DNA from: Closterium sp. NIES-65
Lineage: Eukaryota; Streptophyta; Zygnematophyceae; Desmidiales; Closteriaceae
NCBI GenBank assembly: GCA_948144175.1
Contig: CANXME010002067.1
Coordinates: forward strand, 2,232,001 to 2,296,000
DNA: 64,000 nt
Reading direction: 5' to 3'
The position numbers were made by a program, and so were the translations under genes. Under the pieces are notes generated by a model. It searched no databases. It saw only the letters and a list, made by a program, of their open reading frames with translations, and was not told the DNA's origin. This document shows, piece after piece, positions 41,338-53,436 of this stretch; the stretch's first letter is position 1, and the number at the start of each line of letters is the position of its first letter.

Positions 41338-42029
41338 TAAGAAACGCTATTGGCTGTGTTTAGGAAGGCAAAGCATGGTTGAACTCGAAATTCGAGTGCT
41401 GGGTGATGTGAACTGCCTTCTGACGCCTCTCTACTCCAGCTATGTTTAGCGACTACTACTAGTGTGTGGTGAGTCGTGACGTATAGTAGGCGTAGGTTGC
41501 AAGAGCTCTCTCTCATCGCAAGAGAAGGTGACTCAAATCGCTTCTACAAAACCAGTACGGCCACGGCGACGCCATTTCCTGTGCGACTCGTGCTATACTA
41601 CGCGCACCCTGTGCTCCCGTTACTATTATGGCCGCTCGCCTCCTTCCGTCGCGCCACTTTCAAGTTTTTGCGCCGCGCCATCACGCACCACGCGCTGCAG
41701 ATCGACGTACCTGAGTCACTTCGAGCCGCGGAAACACGATAGTCTAAGAAACCCAAATTAGAGGCAAGCCTCCCCATCCTTTCCCCAGTCAGACCTTCGC
41801 TTTCAAGCTTTGCAAGCCTGAGGCTCACAGCTCTTAACTCAGGGGTGCTCGTAGGTCTGTCAGTGCGCAACTGTTGGTTACACACGGAGTTGCTTACGGA
41901 TTCCGCACACTGCCAAGAGACCAGCAGAGCCCCTTGACGCATTCGTTCCCCCTCTTAGCATTGCTGCTTTCGCCCTGGTTCATGGAGTCACGCTGTCACT
42001 CACCCAAGCAATGATCGCCCAAGCCTGTA
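41338..42029. other. No supportable gene
   Basis: Short open frames on both strands overlap at 41476-41942. None has a recognisable motif or clear splice borders. Confidence 0.4.
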
Positions 42030-42425
42030 ACCAGCTCAGGCTGTGACCAGCTCAGGTTGTGACCAGCTCAGGCTATGACCAGCTCAGGTTGTGACCAACT
42101 CAGGCTGTGACCAACTCAGGCTGTGACCAACTCAGGCTGTGACCAGCAGCGTCGATAGCCTGGACCCTTCCCGTGCTGCCCTTTCTTCGTCTAGGCTGAT
42201 TAACCATGATGCCATTGAGCTCTCATTGACCTAGGCTCCCATTGACCTGGTCTCTCATCAACCTGGTCTCTCATCGACCTGGTGTCTCATCGACCTCTCA
42301 TCGACCTGGTCTCTTATCGACCTGGTCTCTCATCGACCTGGTCTCTTATCGACCTGGTCTCTCATCGACCTGGTCTCTCGTCGACCTGGGCTCTCATTGA
42401 CCTAGGCTCTCATTGACCTTTCCAG
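42030..42425. repeat. Two adjacent short minisatellites
   Basis: GTGACCAGCTCAGGCT-type 17-bp units run to about 42145. TCATCGACCTGGTCTC-type 16-bp units run from about 42215 to 42425. Confidence 0.85.
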
Positions 42426-42429
42426 TGAT

Positions 42430-44131
42430 TAACATAGCTCGTGGCATTTGCACAGGGCGAGTTAAGTGGAATGTCGAGCGTGCCCGACTCGAGACGCTAA
42501 TTTGTGGGTTGAGTTGCCCCTGACTCGAGTCGACGCGCGAGTTGAAGCTGTCTCGACCTGGTGCGTGCATTAAGGTCCATTTTGCTATAACAAGCACGTG
42601 TCAGCCAGTGTGACAGTCAGACGTGTCACGTACTCATAAGAGCGCCTCCCCACCCTGTCTCCCCGCCATCCTCTCCTCTCCTCCCTTCCCTCACGACACT
42701 TACAGACTCCACACAGCCGCTGCTAAATCATCTTGCGAGCCGCACACCCACGGCGATCTAACAAATCCTAATCGAAGGTAAGTATCTTCCTTTTATCTCC
42801 CCAGTCGCGGCCTTCCACATTGCACAGGTCCCAGTGTAGCAACCATGGTGCTCGACATGACATGTATGCATCAGAGTGAATGTGTGACTGTGTTTCATAT
42901 TGAGTGGCCTTATGATTTCAGCTCAACTTCAAAACACGCCGTTTAGAATGAACCAAAGCCAAATGCTTGGAAGTGAAGCAAGAAGATCTAAAGTTTAGAT
43001 TCCAAACTGGATAGGTTGGAGCTAAGGAAAACAATTTAAGTCAAACAGCGTGGCTCTACGAACGAAACAGGCGAGATAAGGCCAAAGCTGGATTTCAAAA
43101 TTGTAAAATCCCTGTATTTGAACAAGATTATCGTGGCCCAAGTAAGTGCAATAGATGGGTCGTCGTGCCAACCTATTCGACTAGACACGAGGCAGGTGTG
43201 TGTGTCGTATCGAATCACCAACCCGGCGAAAGACGACTCGGGAAATGTCAAGTCGAGTTGGGCGATGCATTGCCCAGTAGGCTGAACCAACTTGACTCGA
43301 CCCGTGACGACACAGATTAAAAAAAGAAAGCACTGACTCGACCTGACAAAGATTCGAGTCGATTTAAGTCAACACTCAACTTGTCGCTTGCGTCTGACCT
43401 AGCGAGTGTGTGCTGATTTGGATATCCCCATTCTGCGAGGCTAGCCTGTAGTAAGTGCCTTAGCCTGGGAGTGTCTTTGCCTGCAAATGTCTTCGACTTG
43501 GAGTGTCTCAGCCTGGGAGTGTCTCAGCCTGCGAGTGACCTGGACGCTGTACTTCTGACTGAACAGACTAGTGAGTGTCTTAGTTTGTGACCGACCTAGC
43601 TTCTGAGTGAACTAGGTGTGAATGGCGCAGCATCTTTGTGACCTAGCTTGTGACTTGCCTACTTAGTGAATGACTAATTCTGTTGTTGGGTTACTTCTGA
43701 AAGGCCTAGCCACTAACCACCAACGAGCGAGATGGTTTTTGCTATCTCATTGTCTGAAGCCAAGTCAAAGTCTCTAGGTCAGCCATAGTCCACTGGCTCT
43801 CGGCAAACTGCCAGGCTCGCCCCAGCCTTGCAACTCGCGTGCGAGCCACCTCATCTCAACCTCCCCCAAGTGTAGTCGTCAACTAGCTCGGGGGATTTTG
43901 CATGTCTCGCACTCCTTGCCGACCTCCTCCAATAGAGGAGGTATGAGAATTGTAGATCTTGAATGCATTGGATCTGACTTGGAAAGTGTGTCGTAGAAAC
44001 CCAGCGCGACCTGAGTCGCTCTAGTCCCAAGTTGACCAGCTCTCTGAAAACGAGGTGGGTCCAAGCCCCGTTGCAAGTCGATTTCAGGGATCGTCTGTCT
44101 CGGCTCAACGAGCAGCTCATTCATTCCTACT
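42430..44131. other. No supportable gene
   Basis: Contains ACTCGAGTCGA-like palindromic motifs (42470-42550, 43250-43390) similar to those in the hAT-like element at 58149, and GCCTGGGAGTGTCT-type repeats (43440-43560). A minus-strand frame at 43879-44142 is mildly protein-like but unrecognised. Confidence 0.4.
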
Positions 44132-44193
44132 ATGGCATTCATTCACTACCCTAGGTGTGTGCTCGCTCTGGCTTCTCTCGCCTTCCTAACTGA
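44132..44193 (+). CDS. Possible signal-peptide first exon
   Basis: ATG followed by MAFIHYPRCVLALASLAFLTE, then a GTAAGG donor. The hydrophobic stretch resembles a secretory signal, as a plant LRR receptor gene would begin. No connection to the LRR exons downstream can be shown, so this is a weak call. Confidence 0.2.
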
Positions 44194-44823
44194 GGTAAGG
44201 CGGAGAGTTGGAAGGCCACACTATATTTCTCTACTAGTTTCCTGCCTAACAGTTGCCTTTCCAATAACTGTCACTCTTACTACCGTTCTACCTATGACAT
44301 TGTTGCTGCCCTAATCGTTCAGCTCACACCTACGCCACACCACTAGCGTACCAACCCTCTGTGTGCCAGCCGACTGTGCTCCACATACATTAACCTGCAG
44401 TCTTCCCTGCTCACTGCTGGTCTCCACCCTTCGCTCTGTGCATTCGTTTCCCCATTGTTGCAACTATTTCCCATGTCCCAGCTTGGCAGTACCCACCCAC
44501 ATTTCTTGCCCCTCCCTGATATCTTGTCTCCTCTGCTCCTCCCCCTGGCCTCCCCTTATTACACTGAAGTCTAATCTCGTGTCAACTGCATGTGTGTGCA
44601 CAAGCTTCGTCTCTCACTGAGTGGTCCATCGTTTTGTGCCTCGTCCCACACGAGTGCTTTCCCATTGTGTGTGCATTCACAACCAACTTCCTCTTTGCAC
44701 CCGACCTTACCCCTCACCCCACCCAGCTGTTGTCTACTTTCGACAGTCTGCAGTGAAGGAGGTGGTTGATTGCCAGGATCGGTGATTGAAGCAGGGCTGT
44801 TGAAGGAGAGTCCACTGGATGCT

Positions 44824-45657
44824 ATGGCTGCCGAGAGGGCGATGGGGCCACTGATTGGAGTGGTCAAAGAGGCGGCACTGGCAGCAGTGAGGGAGGAGCT
44901 GACTGGGCACAACGAGGAGTTGGACGAGTTGCGGCATATGTTGAAAGCAGTGAAGAGGGGGTTGGCAGCGGTTAAGGGGGAGTTGAAAGCGGTTAAGGGG
45001 CAGTTGGCGGAACTCATGGACTCAAGAGTAGAGCAACCGGCTGAGTTCAGCAGGGCATCGGATGAAATAGAGCTAAGAGGGAAGAGTAGAAAGAGAAGGA
45101 AAGAAGAGACAGCGGAGGAGAGGAGGAGGGAGGTGCAGGAGGTGAATTGGCCACATGCCACGGAGGAATCGGGAGCCTGTAATGAAGGGCAGAGGATACA
45201 AGATTTGAATTTGAATGTTGAGCTGGAAATTAGGCAGACTGAAGGTGATCGGAAGAAAGCATTGGAGGTGAGTGCTGAGTGCGTTGTTGCACAGGCATGC
45301 CTTGTTCCACTTGGCATTCACTGGTTGCTAGTTCTGTCTTATCGCCATATATTCACCCCTTGTTCTGTCAAATTTTCCCTCTCAACCCATTTCTTCCAGG
45401 CAATAAAGACAGCATCAAAATATTTCAGTATAGACCTGAGGCATTGCCACCGCCTCTCAGACGACATCCATGCTTGGATGCTCCACAAGCATGAGGGAGC
45501 TCACAAAGAAGCTTCCTGGCCTCCTACTGAGCATTCGATGGCCTCAAGCGAGCTCCATCCTCTCAGCTGCAGCACTGCCTGCTGGTCCACAAATAATGGA
45601 GACTGGTATGGCATCATTCTCAGCAGCTGGGTCCTAGGAGGAAATGTGGACGAGTAA
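44824..45657 (+). CDS. Putative coiled-coil protein, two exons
   Basis: Exon 1 44824-45267 and exon 2 45400-45657 join in phase 0 at GTGAGT/CAG borders, giving about 233 residues. Residues 1-70 are a regular charged helix (EELDELRHMLKAVKRG, VKGELKAVKGQLAELM) likely to form a coiled coil, followed by a basic SRKRRKEE patch that could be a nuclear signal. The last 60 residues fall in a dispersed repeat also seen near 48105 and 56525, so the true end may lie elsewhere or the gene may be mobile-element derived. No family recognised. Confidence 0.35.
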   Translation: MAAERAMGPLIGVVKEAALAAVREELTGHNEELDELRHMLKAVKRGLAAVKGELKAVKGQLAELMDSRVEQPAEFSRASDEIELRGKSRKRRKEETAEERRREVQEVNWPHATEESGACNEGQRIQDLNLNVELEIRQTEGDRKKALEVSAECVVAQACLVPLGIHWLLVLSYRHIFTPCSVKFSLSTHFFQAIKTASKYFSIDLRHCHRLSDDIHAWMLHKHEGAHKEASWPPTEHSMASSELHPLSCSTACWSTNNGDWYGIILSSWVLGGNVDE

Positions 45658-47878
45658 TGTTCACCCCCAAAGGGAAGAGTGCGTCTGGGACCAAGGGAGG
45701 CAGCATCAGTGGGCGGACGCGTGTGCAAATCTGTAGTGGGAGCATTAGAGACCAACTATCATGGTTCGAAATTCGAGTCACACGAAGCTATGCACGAGGA
45801 GGAGGGAGTATCTGCACCAGTGCGAATGCGAATCCACTGGGGATGTAAGGTGCCGCAGATCTGGCGGAGAGAGGATGTAGTGTTGAAATGTAGAAACCCT
45901 GTTTGTGCTAACACCTGGAGGTACCTACTAGGTTACGTGCCTCGTCCTATGATCACATTCACATCTCGTCGTGGCATCTTCCACTTTTGCAGCCACCCAT
46001 AACTGCCAAACTGAGTGTAAGGCGTCGTGATTATGTGCTTGTTCAACAGTCAGGACTACCCCAATTGGTTTCATTTGCTTTCACTAATTGTAGTGGCTGT
46101 TTCTTGCAGCATTGTGAAATAGTTCGATGTTAAAGTTCAGTAGCTTCTTTCTGGTGTGCTCACAATCAAGCACCTTCTAGAATAGGTAGCTTGTATCACA
46201 AACGACATATCAGCATGTCATGTTCAATCATCCCTCTCCTACATTTTAGTTCAGTTCTTTTTTTAGTTAGTTTCACGGCACCCTTTTCATGCGCTCTATC
46301 GCAATGGTTTGATTGTATCCGCCTTATATGCAGCCATACTCATGTGTCCATAAATTGAGGTATTGTTTTTCTTGCTGTATTCTATGTTCCTGTGCGCCCA
46401 TACACCCTTTGTATGTTGTATCATTAGGTTTATTGACGACAATTCTCTCAGTGGGTCTATTCCATCCACCATCGGTAGCCTGAGCAAACTCGAGACATTG
46501 TGAGTATCGTGAAGGGAATAGGAAAGAAAGCCAACATGACGTCGTACGTGTTCAGAAATTAGAGGGACTGCGATGGCGACACCAAGTCAACTTGATTTGA
46601 GAACGAGCATATATGCTAGGCATGACCACGGGCTGACACTGGGTTGAGCTAGCCCGCTAACCCAGGGCCTGGGGGGCGGCCTATGGTAGGTCGGTTCTAC
46701 AGCAAGTTTGCCAAAGATCTGCAGCAAGGCGACTAGTTGGTGGGCTCAGACCATGATACAACTAATCACTGTACATGAATTTTCTGCAGCAAGCTGACCC
46801 AACAGGCCGGGCTAGTAATTGCCAGGCTGAGATCGACAAGCGGTACATGCATAAAGGGCAGTCTGGAACGTGTTCCAAACAGGCTGGCCCAACCACGCTG
46901 TCCCACGCCATTCAATTTGAACTACGTCATGACTAGAGGGTCCAAGCTCGGCCATATGAGCATTTGGACCTGTTGGAAATGACTCACAAATGCAAGGCTC
47001 CCACGAATGGTGGGTTTGAGCATAGGCCTATGACCATCTTAGTCGTTACATTGCACAACGAACTGACTGGCCGACGTGATGAGTGGGCAGTTAATTAGGC
47101 CTGTGGCTCATCTATGATATGCAAACCAATCGAGCCAGAACGAGCTTGTATTCCTCGCCACAATCTGTCAAATCCGCATGGAGATGACGGTTTGCAGAAA
47201 CCGGTTCCTTCCAATCAGATCCACGACAATGAGCATCTCGCCTGTCTAAGTCGTGTGGACATGGCCTCAAACATGCCCATCTTGGACCTCATATTTGGTC
47301 AAACCTAAGGGGGCATTTTTTTTTTTTTTTTTTTTAGCAGGAATCCTCTCATCAAACGTAAGCTAGCCTTTTTGGTAAACAAAAACAAAAACAAAACAAA
47401 AACAAAATCAAAGCAAAACAAAACAAACATAACAGCCCCAAAATAAAATATCTAAGCTTACAGACATACTGAATTTAGCAAGCCGGTCTGTGATAGAGAG
47501 GTATGCTGCAAGGAGGCAGGCTGGGGGTCGCCCACTAATTTGCACAAGGATGGCAATACTCTGGTTTGATCCGTGTGGATCTGGCAAAGAGCATAGGACT
47601 GGCCATAGTGCATGCCCTTTCTGCAGTGCAGAGAGATGACCGTGCTTGCAAACTGGCTGGCCCGATCGTGTTGGACATGCAAGAAGTTTTGCACAATCGG
47701 GCACAGTCAGCCCGTTTGCAACAGAGGCTGGACCGACCTTGCATGTCCTAGTTCAGCCATATGAACATGGCTAATGTACTCATGAGACATGACGCCCTTG
47801 ACTGGGAGTGTGCTTATGTTCCATTCACCCTCAGTCATGGCAGAAATGTAGTGTGTCACATCAAGGTCGAGCTAGCCC
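45584..47878 (+). repeat. Direct segmental duplication, copy 1
   Basis: About 2.3 kb nearly identical to 50727-53437. It includes the LRR exon, a GGGCCTGGGG motif, a T22 run near 47315 and an (AAAAC)n stretch. It lacks about 435 bp that copy 2 has at about 51017-51452. A further partial copy (about 46640-46880) recurs at 47876-48103. Confidence 0.85.
46428..46499 (+). CDS. Leucine-rich-repeat exon, copy 1
   Basis: A 72-base exon between TTAG and GTGAGT, phase 2 at both ends, encoding FIDDNSLSGSIPSTIGSL and a short tail. This is a plant-type extracellular LRR. It is paralogous to the exon at 52007-52078 inside the duplicated segment, with the same frame and exact length. Confidence 0.65.
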
Positions 47879-50390
47879 GCTAACCCAGGGCCTGGGGGGG
47901 GGGGGGGGGGCTATTGTAGGTCGGTTCTACAACAAGTTTTCCAGAGATCTGCAGCAAGGCGACTAGCTGTTGGGCTCAGACCATGATACAACTAGTCATT
48001 GTACATGAATTTTCTACAGCAAGCTGACTCAACAGGCCGGGCTAGTAATTGCGAGGCTGAGATCGACAAGCTGTACATGCAAAAAGGGCAGTTTGGAACG
48101 TGTTCCACAACCATGTGGGAGCTCATGAGCAACTTGCTGGCCTCCTCCTGAGCCTGCAATAGCCACAAGCTCCATCCTCTCCGCTACAGCTTCAGCCTGC
48201 CCGTCCACGAGGAGGCTGGCATGGCACCAGTGGCGGTGGCTGTATCCTATGAGGAAATGTGGACAGGGGAAATTTCACCCAGGAGAGACAGGTGCGTCCA
48301 GGACCAAGGGAGGTGGCAGCAGTGGGTCGAGTGTGCGGATCTGTGGCAGGAAGAATGGAAGCCCATTCCCGCGGTTCATAACTCGTGATGGTCCCATAGG
48401 AAGCTTCGTGTGAGGAGGGAGCGTATGCAGCAGCACAAATTTGACTCGAGATCCATTCGGGGTGGAATTCGTGGGGAGATTCCGGCAATTCCCCTGCTGC
48501 GCCGATGTCTCCATCACCAGGGGAATCTTTTCCAAGGCTGGACTTGCTGCAGAGGCAGCCAGTGCCGCTGATTTTGCAGCTGCAGCAACGGCCGGCAAGT
48601 ATGGAGTCCGTCCTGGTTGGCAGACCTACGCTTTGCATGCTGCCTGACACACCTTTTCTCAGCACTGTAATGACAGCCGAGCAGGGGATGATGGCTGCTG
48701 AGAAAAGGAGGATTTCAGGCTTTGCTAACCAAGTACACTTTTGCCCACATGGCTGAAGCACTGTGCACTTTAGCCGTGGCTGGGGAAGGAGACGGTGCAT
48801 GGCAGTGACCAACATTGGCACAGCAGATACGAGGGAAATCTCTCCCGCCCATGTGACGTTTCACCAGTCCAGGCCGCAAATCAGAGTGGTGACCTCTTGG
48901 GTACCGGGGGTCTACTGTCGATCTCTGCTCATTAGCCTCGCGACAAGACCCTGTAATGTTCAAATTTCTAGGTATATTGGCAAGAGATTTTGAATCTTCC
49001 AAACGTGGGCACGAGATTGAGCGTGAAATTCTCTGGAACTGAAGTGGTGGGGAGATTCTGGCGCCATTCCCCCTATACACCAATGTATGGGTCCTGCCAA
49101 CAACGCACGAGTATGTGCGAAGGACGGATGCCATCACCAGTAATGTACCCCGCGCGAGGCATAAGCAAACATGAAAACTTGGTCCAGGCTGAACAATTGG
49201 CCAGCCTGTCTGAATCCGGCCAACCTGTCGGAATCTGTGTCGGCTTGCCAAAGGTCGAACTGCACTGGTTTGCCTTGAATCATAGCCCCGCGCAAACCTC
49301 GTACGACATGCCCAGGATCCTTGCGACCTTTTTTACGATCCGAGGGTAAAAGCTTGTGGTAATACTGGGTGTAGATATTTAATCATGATGGCCACGTAAA
49401 TCTCACAATAATCTATGTGTCGCAAGGTTGTTCTTGGACTGGTGCATTTGGGGTGGAAGGTGCCCTTGGACTGGCGAGAGAGTCAGCCAACATTCCCCCT
49501 CTGTACCAATGCTAGCATAACCAGGGGAATCTCGTCCAAGGACTGAGGTATCAGCTACCAACACAGATGATGCACCGGGTACATTGCACCCACGACAAGG
49601 TTCGGTAGGTGTGGGGCCCGTCCGGATGGGCAGGCATATGCCTCGTGCTGCGAAACCAGCGTATTGACCAACGAGCACTCTCCGCTCAGTCCTGTGATGA
49701 CGTTCAAGTAGGGGAGTGAGTCGGAAGATGCTCACGTAAGAAATTAAGCTCATAGAAGTATGAGGCATATTGGCCCGCACGGGAGAACCTCAGTGGTGAA
49801 TCAGCGGTGAGCTTTGGAATTTCCCGATCCAGGCAGATCGGCAGGTGAAACCGCCGATCTGCTCAGATTGGCTGGCAAGAATACGGTACAAATAAACACC
49901 CGACCATGGTTCCGGTTGACCTGACCGAGGCCCTGGTCGAAAATGACCCATCTGTAAAAGGCCGGGTCAGGAAAATTGGGTCGGGTCGGGATGGGTCTGT
50001 AGCCGAACTCTCCACATAGGGAGTTGTTGAATCCTCCATACATGGAAGGAGTGAAAGCGAAAACCTCTCAGATTAGACTTGTCATGAAGATAAAAGTCCC
50101 AAGAAGACCACAAATAACTTCCATGAGTTCCAGCATACTCTAAGACGCCATTACTTCTTGATCGAGTCTTAGCTCCACCAACTACTAATAAGCCGCCTCT
50201 CTCTGAAATGGTAAACGCTAAGCTAATTGTGAGCTCACCATTTTTTCTCATGAACCATCTTCCCATCAAATCCGCTAGATGACAATTCCTAAGGCCAATC
50301 TGTTCCAAACGCTCACTCATTGCCAGATGAGCAAGATATACACATGTATAATTGTGAAGCTAAAATTTAATCCAACCGGACCCGGTTTCA
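47879..50390. repeat. Mosaic of dispersed repeat fragments
   Basis: Blocks at 48105-48830 match 56525-57180, and 48890-49090 match 56190-56400, at roughly 85-90 percent by eye. They contain partial frames but no conserved protein signature. They appear to be copies of an unclassified repeat family. Confidence 0.5.
49967..50320 (-). CDS. Unrecognised coding-like fragment
   Basis: A 117-residue minus-strand frame with ordinary amino-acid composition (MSERLEQIGLRNCHLADLMG at the start, later GGLLVVGGAKTRSRSNGV and THGSYLWSSWDFYL). It is more AT-rich than its surroundings, which stands out in this low-complexity region. I cannot assign a family. It may be a captured exon, or organelle or foreign DNA. 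Confidence 0.3.
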   Translation of the reverse strand: MSERLEQIGLRNCHLADLMGRWFMRKNGELTISLAFTISERGGLLVVGGAKTRSRSNGVLEYAGTHGSYLWSSWDFYLHDKSNLRGFRFHSFHVWRIQQLPMWRVRLQTHPDPTQFS

Positions 50391-50392
50391 CT

Positions 50393-50723
50393 TAGGGGTG
50401 AGCAAAGGGCGAACACGAACATGTTCGTCTTCGCCCCTTGTCGAACACCCTCTTTTGCCGAACCGAACACAGTTCGGTTCGGTGAACAGTTTAGGAAAAA
50501 ACAGGTGTTCGCTGTTCGCCTGTGGAGGCGTGTTCGGGCGAACCTCGAACACGTTCGTGTTCGTCGCGGGCAAATTTCAGCAGCGGCCCGAACACAAACG
50601 TGTTCGGGCGAACATCGAACACTGTTCGGCGAACGATTTGAGCTAAAAAACAAAACCTGTTCGGTTCGCCTCGAAAGTGTTTGAGGCGAACCGAACACGT
50701 GTTCGCCACCTTGCTCATCCCTA
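50393..50723. mobile_element. hAT-like fold-back MITE, GAACA-rich
   Basis: Ends TAGGGGTGAGCAAAGG and, on the complement of the right side, TAGGGATGAGCAAGG are typical of hAT-type MITEs. The 331-bp interior is a dense set of GTTCG/CGAAC palindromes. I did not find an 8-bp target duplication. The right edge abuts the start of duplication copy 2. Confidence 0.5.
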
Positions 50724-52006
50724 TCCACAAATAATGGAGACTGGTATGGCATCATTCTCAGCAGCTGGGTCCTAGGAGGAAATGTGGATGAGTAATGTTC
50801 ACCCCTGGAGGGAAGAGTGCGTCTGGGACCAAGGGAGGCAGCATCAGTGGGCAGACGCGTGCGCAAATCTGTAGTGGGAGCATTAGAGACCAACTCTTGT
50901 GGTTTGAAATTCGAGTCACACGAAGCTATGCATGAGGACGAGGGAGTATCTGCACCAGCGCGAATGCGAATCCACTGGGGATGTAAGGTGCCGCTGAACT
51001 GGCGGAGAGAGGATGCAGTCATTCCTCCTGTGCGCCCACAGCGACCTGTCACCGTCGTGAGCCGGTCCATCTCGCCACTCACAGTGGTGAGCAGGATTTG
51101 CTGCGAATTGCTCCACATTAGCCTCACTATATGGTCCCGAAATATCCTGGCGGTAAGATACAAGGGCAACGTCATGTGCATGTTTATGCACATTGACAAT
51201 AATATGAAGGGTTGGTCGATCTGTCTATCATTATCTTGTGTCAAAATGCTAATATTTGGCTACTCTAGCACATCATTCACTAATTAAGTGCCATATGTAC
51301 AACTGGTTATCCACTTTGGCCACTGGACATCATCGGTCTGCATGCTGCACTCCTCACTGCTTCTTTGGCTCTATGTGTTTGTGTGCTTGCATAGCATTTT
51401 GGACCAGCACCCCTTATGATATCTCCTGTTGCCCCTTAAAAAAAAATGTTACATAGTGTTGAAATGTAGAAACCCTGTTTGTGCTAACACCTGGAGGTAC
51501 CTACTAGGTTACGTACCTCGTCCTATGATCACATTCACATCTCGTCGTGGCAACTTCCACTTTTGCAGCCACCCATAACTGTCACACTGAGTGTGTGTAA
51601 TGCGTCGTGATTATGTGCTTGTTCAACACTCAGGACTACCCCGATTGGTTTCATTTGCGTTCACTAATTGTAGTGGTTGTTTCTTGCAGCATTGTGTAAT
51701 AGTTCGATGTTAAAGCTCAGCAGCTTCTTTCTGGTGTGCTCACAATGAAGCACCTTCTAGAGTAGGTAGCTTATATCACAAATCACATATCAGCATGTCA
51801 TGTTCACTCATCCTTCTCCTACATTTTAGTTCAGGTCTTTTTTTTTTTTTAGTTTCATGGCACCCTTTTGATGCGCTCTGTAGCAACGGTTTGATCGTAT
51901 CTGCCTTATATGCAGCCATACTCATGTGTCCATAAATTGAGGTTATGTTTTTCTTGCTGTATTTGTTTCTGTGCGCCCATACACCCTTTATATGCTGTAT
52001 CATTAG

Positions 52007-52078
52007 GCTTCTTTACGACAATTCTCTGAGTGGGTCTATTCCATCCACCATTGGTAGCCTGAGAAAACTCGCGGAATT
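52007..52078 (+). CDS. Leucine-rich-repeat exon, copy 2
   Basis: A 72-base phase 2-2 exon encoding LLYDNSLSGSIPSTIGSL plus RKLAEL, with TTAG acceptor and GTGAGT donor. It differs from copy 1 (46428-46499) at several residues but has no frame damage, consistent with both being used as alternating LRR modules. Confidence 0.65.
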
Positions 52079-52347
52079 GTGAGTATCGTGAAGGGAATAG
52101 GAAAGAGAGCCAACATGACGTCGTACGTGTTCAGAAATTAGAGGGATTGCGATGGCGACACCAAGTCAACTTGATTTGAGAACGAGCATACATGCTAGGC
52201 ATGACCACGGGCTGGCGCTGGGTTGAGCTAGCCCGCTAACCCAGGGCCTGGGGGGCGGCCTTTGGTAGGTCGGATCTACAGCACGTTTGCCAGGGATCTG
52301 CACCAAGGCGACTAGTTGGTGGGCTCAGACCAAGATACAACTACTCA

Positions 52348-52887
52348 TTGTACATGAATTTTCTGCAGCAAGCTGACCCAACAGGCCGGGCTAGTAATTG
52401 CCTGGCTGAGATCGACAAGCGGTACATGCATAAAGGGCAGTATGGAACGTGTTCCAAACAGGCTGGCCCAACTACGCTGTCCCACGCCATTCAATTTGAA
52501 CTACATCATGACTGGAGGGTCCAAGCTCGGCCATATGAGCATTTGGACCTGTTGGAAATGACTCACAAATGCAAGGCTCCTACGAATTGTGGGTTTGAGC
52601 ATAGGCCTATGACCAGCTTAGTCGTTCCATTGCACAACGAACTGAATGGCCGACGAGATGAGTGGGCAGTTAATTTGGCCTGTGGCTCGTCTATGATACG
52701 CAAACCAATCGAGCCAGAACGAGGTTGTATGCCTCGCCACAATCTGTCAAATCCGCATGGAGATGCCAGTTTGCTGCAACCCGTTTCTTCCAATCAGATC
52801 CACGACAATGAGCATCTCGCCTGTCGAGTTCGTGTGGACATGGCCTCAAACATGCCCATCTTGGACCTCGTATTTGGTCAAACCTAA
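52348..52887 (+). CDS. 179-codon open frame in duplication copy 2
   Basis: An uninterrupted frame of 179 residues. The matching stretch in copy 1 carries two stops (TAG for Trp at about 46935, TAG for Leu at about 47097). The protein has no motif I know (contains FELHHDWRVQARPYEHLDLL). It could be a decayed gene or a chance frame. Confidence 0.2.
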   Translation: MYMNFLQQADPTGRASNCLAEIDKRYMHKGQYGTCSKQAGPTTLSHAIQFELHHDWRVQARPYEHLDLLEMTHKCKAPTNCGFEHRPMTSLVVPLHNELNGRRDEWAVNLACGSSMIRKPIEPERGCMPRHNLSNPHGDASLLQPVSSNQIHDNEHLACRVRVDMASNMPILDLVFGQT

Positions 52888-53436
52888 GGGGGCATTTTTT
52901 TTTTTTTTTTTTTTTAATCAAGGATCCTCTTATCAAACGTAAGCTGGCCTTTTTTGTTAAACAAAAACAAGAACAGAACAAAATCAAAGCAAAACAAAAC
53001 AAAAACAAAACAGCCCTAAAATAAAATATCTAAGCTTACTGACATACTGAATTTAGCAAGCCGGCCTGTGATGGAGAGGTCTGCTGCAAGGAGGCAGGCT
53101 GGGGGTCGCCCACTAATTTGCACAAGGATGGCGATATGCTGGTTTGATCCGTGTGGATTTGGCAAAGAGCATAGGACTGGCCATAGTGCATGCCCTTTCT
53201 GCAGTGCTGAGAGATGACCGTGCTTGCAAACTGGCTGGCCCGATTGTGCTGGACATGCAAGAAGTTTTGCACAATCAGGCACAGTCAGCCCGTTTGCAAC
53301 AGAGGCTGGACCGACCTTGCATGTCCTAGTTCAGCCATATGAACATGGCTAATGTACTCATGAGACATGACGCCCTTGACTGGGAGTGTGCTTATGTTCC
53401 ATTCACCCTCAGTCATGGCAGAAATGTAGTGTGTCA

